Assembly (NCBI GenBank): GCA_937916025.1
Contig: CALGGX010000216.1
Location: 1-6,293, forward strand
From: an uncultured Selenomonadales bacterium
Lineage (GTDB): Bacteria; Bacillota_C; Negativicutes; Selenomonadales; Selenomonadaceae
DNA length: 6,293 nt
Direction: 5' to 3'
A program made the translations under genes and the position numbers. Numbering within the stretch: position 1 is the stretch's first letter; each line of letters begins with the position of its first letter. The notes under the pieces were generated by a model. It was not told the DNA's origin. It was given only the letters and a program-made list of their open reading frames with translations, and did no database searches. This document shows positions 3,986-6,293 of the stretch, piece by piece.

Positions 3986-6293
3986 CGCGCCGAAGCATCG
4001 CCGCTTGAATTTCAGAATTGGGCTTTAAATCGAACCCGCGCGGAGCAGTTTTATCAATTGTGTCGAGAATTTCCGCTTCGCGTTCCGAAAGAAGATCGTC
4101 GAGCGGAATGTCGAGTACTTCATCAATCGATGCAGATTGCGCCGTGCCGCTCGTCTCGAAATAATTCGTCGTCTTGCCGAGTTTCGTCACCAATTGCCCG
4201 TCCTCGAAATATGCCGAAAGACTCGACAACGCGCCTTTCCCGATCTGAATTGTGTTGACGGTCGGATCGTAGCCGGTAATGTTGTTTACCGTCCGCTTGG
4301 CAGCGAGCGAAGTTTGATCGATCGTTGCGCCTCCGGATATGTTGTTTCGCAATTCGACATAATTTGTTCCGGTGCCGGTGATCACCGAATCATAAGCTCC
4401 GGCAAGAAATGTGTCGTTGTGCGAGGAACCGATCAAAATCGATGTATCGGTTTTTTCTCCGTCGTAATTTCCGACATAAATCGCCGACATGTTTGCGCCG
4501 GAGCCGTCAACCGTGCCGCCGCGCGCGTATGAACTCATTATGCGATTGACATTGCCGCCGCTGTCAATAATATTAACCGACATCTCGCCCGTGCGTCGAG
4601 TATCCGCGTCGACAACAATCGAGCCGCCCGCGCCTTCAACGCTGAACGAACCTCTGTCAAAAGCAATTTCGCCGTCGTTGATCGCGTCATAAACATTGTC
4701 GAGATCGGTGACAAACGCCGCGCCGCTTTCGGCATCCAATCCCTGTGTGATTGCGCCGTTGGGAGCGAAAATGCGATCCGCGCCGCCTGCCGAAAGATCA
4801 ATCAATTCATTCGCGCCGCCGCTTGCATGAATTGTGTCGCGCCCCGCGCCGCCGATTATCGAAACTGTTGCGTCCGTCGACTCGTTGATAATGTAATCGC
4901 CGCGCGAACCCGCCTGCAGATATTTATTCCCTCCGGCATCGGCATTGATCGTTACATCGGAACCGGCGTAATTCGTCAGTGTCACGTTTTGATTGCCGTT
5001 GCCGAGCGTCAGGCGCACCTTGATTTTGGAATCGCTCAAGTCGAGCAGAGTCGTTACCCGGGTTCCGGTCTCTTCGAGAGTGATCGCGGTGTTGTTCGGA
5101 ATGTTTTCGGTGTTGATGACGCGATAAATCGAGCCGTTATCGCCGGAATAAGTATAATCGGAGATCGTCGTGTCGTCTTCAGATGTTGTATCATCAACGA
5201 TTGCCGAAGTCGTGTCGTCAACGATTGTCGATGTTGTGTCGTCTGCAGTCGAAGTATCGTCTGCATCGGAATCGGCATCAGTATCGGCGTCCGCATCCGA
5301 ATCATCGGAATCGGTCGTGCCGTCAAGCGCGGTGCCGTTGACAAACAGGGTGTAGCCGTTATTGACAACATTCGCGGCTTCACCGTCGAAAGAAGTGATC
5401 GATGCATTTCCCGAAAGATACCATTTGCTTGAATCATCGAGCGTCACATTAACGGTTCCGACCGAGCTTGAAACTGTCAAGCCGTCGGCATTTGTGATCG
5501 TGCCGTTGACGGCTCCGCGAAGCGTCGTTCCGCTCGACAAGTTCAACGTCAATGTCGAATTGCTTCCGACCAAAAGATCGCCGTCCAATTCCTGATCCGT
5601 TGCATTCAACGTTGCAATATTCGATGCGCCGCTCCAACCGTCGTCGCAAACCGAAAGCAATACGCCGTCCGAATCGCCGTTGTTGATCGTCACGTTCTGA
5701 AGATTGATGATCGCACTCGTATTGGTAACATGAAAGACATGCCCCGATTGACTGTTGAGCACGCCGTTCGTCATCGAAAAGCTTGATTGCCCGCTGTCGG
5801 CATCGCCGCTCATCGATTGATAGATCATGATTGAGTCGTGGAAAGTTGCTTGACCGTTGGTTTGCGTATTGTTCGCCGTCAACGTGCAATCGGTTAATGC
5901 AACGGAATTCTGCCCTTCAATGCAGACGCCTTCCGACAGATTGGAGATCAAAGTCGCGTTGCTGACTTCGATGGCGGCAGTCGAATAAATGGCGGGAGAA
6001 CCAAGTCCGTTGGAAGTGTAAGTGCCGCCTTCAACCGTAACTTCTCCGCCGCCGCGATCGGTTCTGATCGGTGCACTCGACTGTCCGTCGGTCGTGATGG
6101 TGAGATTGCGTGCAACGGTTTTGCCGCCGCCCGTCGTCATGATGCCGCCGGAATTTCCGCCCGTCGTCTTGATTGTCATGTTCGAAACGTAAACCGTTGT
6201 TCCGTCGCCTTCCGCACCGTTTTGACCGCCGTTGCCGCCGTAGGAGAAAATACCGTTCGCGCCGTTTGCACTCGCAATGATGATACCCCCGTC
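3975..6293 (-). CDS. Beta-helix adhesin-like surface protein with RTX-containing C-terminal region (N-terminus outside window)
   Basis: The minus-strand frame is open from the window edge to the TAA at 3977-3975, 772 residues. The ATG at 6179 is not a credible start, because the 38 codons before it continue the same Gly/Asn-rich pattern (IFSYGGNGGQNGAEGDG). Residues 1 to about 320 repeat short strands with Asn/Thr/Gly turns, typical of a right-handed parallel beta-helix, with landmarks IRTDRGGGEVTVEGGTY, IMIYQSMSGDADSG, HVFHVTN and LLSVCDDGWSGASN. From memory these mark a widespread uncharacterised extracellular family of anaerobic Firmicutes. Residues 326-379 are an Asp/Ser/Thr linker. Residues 380-772 form a second beta-rich region with RTX-like turns (GGAGRDTIHASGG near 480) and a charged C-terminus ending AAMLRREKK. 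There is no LPxTG motif or final membrane anchor. A terminator follows, then the RTX gene in the same direction. Adhesion, glycan binding or matrix formation are inferences. Confidence 0.8.
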   Translation of the reverse strand, partial: DGGIIIASANGANGIFSYGGNGGQNGAEGDGTTVYVSNMTIKTTGGNSGGIMTTGGGKTVARNLTITTDGQSSAPIRTDRGGGEVTVEGGTYTSNGLGSPAIYSTAAIEVSNATLISNLSEGVCIEGQNSVALTDCTLTANNTQTNGQATFHDSIMIYQSMSGDADSGQSSFSMTNGVLNSQSGHVFHVTNTSAIINLQNVTINNGDSDGVLLSVCDDGWSGASNIATLNATDQELDGDLLVGSNSTLTLNLSSGTTLRGAVNGTITNADGLTVSSSVGTVNVTLDDSSKWYLSGNASITSFDGEAANVVNNGYTLFVNGTALDGTTDSDDSDADADTDADSDADDTSTADDTTSTIVDDTTSAIVDDTTSEDDTTISDYTYSGDNGSIYRVINTENIPNNTAITLEETGTRVTTLLDLSDSKIKVRLTLGNGNQNVTLTNYAGSDVTINADAGGNKYLQAGSRGDYIINESTDATVSIIGGAGRDTIHASGGANELIDLSAGGADRIFAPNGAITQGLDAESGAAFVTDLDNVYDAINDGEIAFDRGSFSVEGAGGSIVVDADTRRTGEMSVNIIDSGGNVNRIMSSYARGGTVDGSGANMSAIYVGNYDGEKTDTSILIGSSHNDTFLAGAYDSVITGTGTNYVELRNNISGGATIDQTSLAAKRTVNNITGYDPTVNTIQIGKGALSSLSAYFEDGQLVTKLGKTTNYFETSGTAQSASIDEVLDIPLDDLLSEREAEILDTIDKTAPRGFDLKPNSEIQAAMLRREKK
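5155..5318 (-). repeat. Asp/Ser/Thr-rich linker with 24-bp tandem units
   Basis: Residues 326 to about 379 of the beta-helix protein. The first half is nearly all Asp, Ala, Ser and Thr (DSDADADTDADSDADD). The second half repeats an eight-residue unit, TSTIVDDT then TSAIVDDT. In DNA, two 24-bp units lie at 5190-5213 and 5214-5237, with partial copies following to about 5260. It is probably a flexible, strongly acidic spacer between the beta-helix and the C-terminal region, and prone to length change by slippage. Confidence 0.75.

Noticed and set aside
4827..5432. Plus-strand open frames opposite the beta-helix gene
   Set aside because: Antisense shadows of a gene with low-complexity, TAA/TAG-poor codons; no start signals and no protein-like composition.

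Overview
The window holds pieces of two unlike kinds of DNA that meet near base 645. The left piece, about 1-645, is G+C-rich: 35 of 60 bases in 1-60 and 40 of 60 in 361-420. It encodes two plus-strand genes that look like a virion or prophage structural module. They are the C-terminal part of a beta-rich protein (1-471) and the start of a small protein with a strong ribosome binding site (from 484). The right piece, about 645-6293, is less G+C-rich (24 of 60 in 841-900). It encodes two large minus-strand repeat proteins of cell-surface or secreted type.

Reading the right piece in its own direction, from 6293 down, there are three parts. First comes the 3' part of a right-handed beta-helix adhesin-like protein (6293-3975), which carries an Asp/Ser/Thr linker and an RTX-containing C-terminal region. 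Next is a compact intergenic region with a rho-independent terminator (3951-3923) directly abutting a near-consensus promoter (3921-3885). Last is a large RTX-type calcium-binding repeat protein starting at 3845. Its roughly 33 RTX turns are interrupted by five copies of a ~90-residue non-RTX module in the order A-B-B-B-A.

The RTX gene does not end naturally. Its repeat pattern stops dead at the joint, and its last residues and stop codon (624-626) are antisense phage-type sequence. In the same way, the plus-strand gene starting at 484 runs into antisense RTX sequence and stops at 750. Both genes are therefore broken at one point, with a roughly 10-bp stretch that fits either side. This is either a real rearrangement or a chimeric contig from assembly or whole-genome amplification. 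The sequence alone cannot decide.

The organism of the right piece is probably an anaerobic diderm Firmicute (Negativicutes-like) or a similar gut or rumen bacterium. I infer this from the FDLQLF-type N-terminus, the RTX modules and the beta-helix family, as I remember them from such genomes. The left piece could come from a higher-G+C Firmicute prophage. If the two minus-strand genes work together, the likely role is surface display or matrix/adhesion. No secretion machinery lies in the window. No RNA genes, CRISPR arrays or insertion sequences were seen, and no gene-free stretch exceeds 300 bases.
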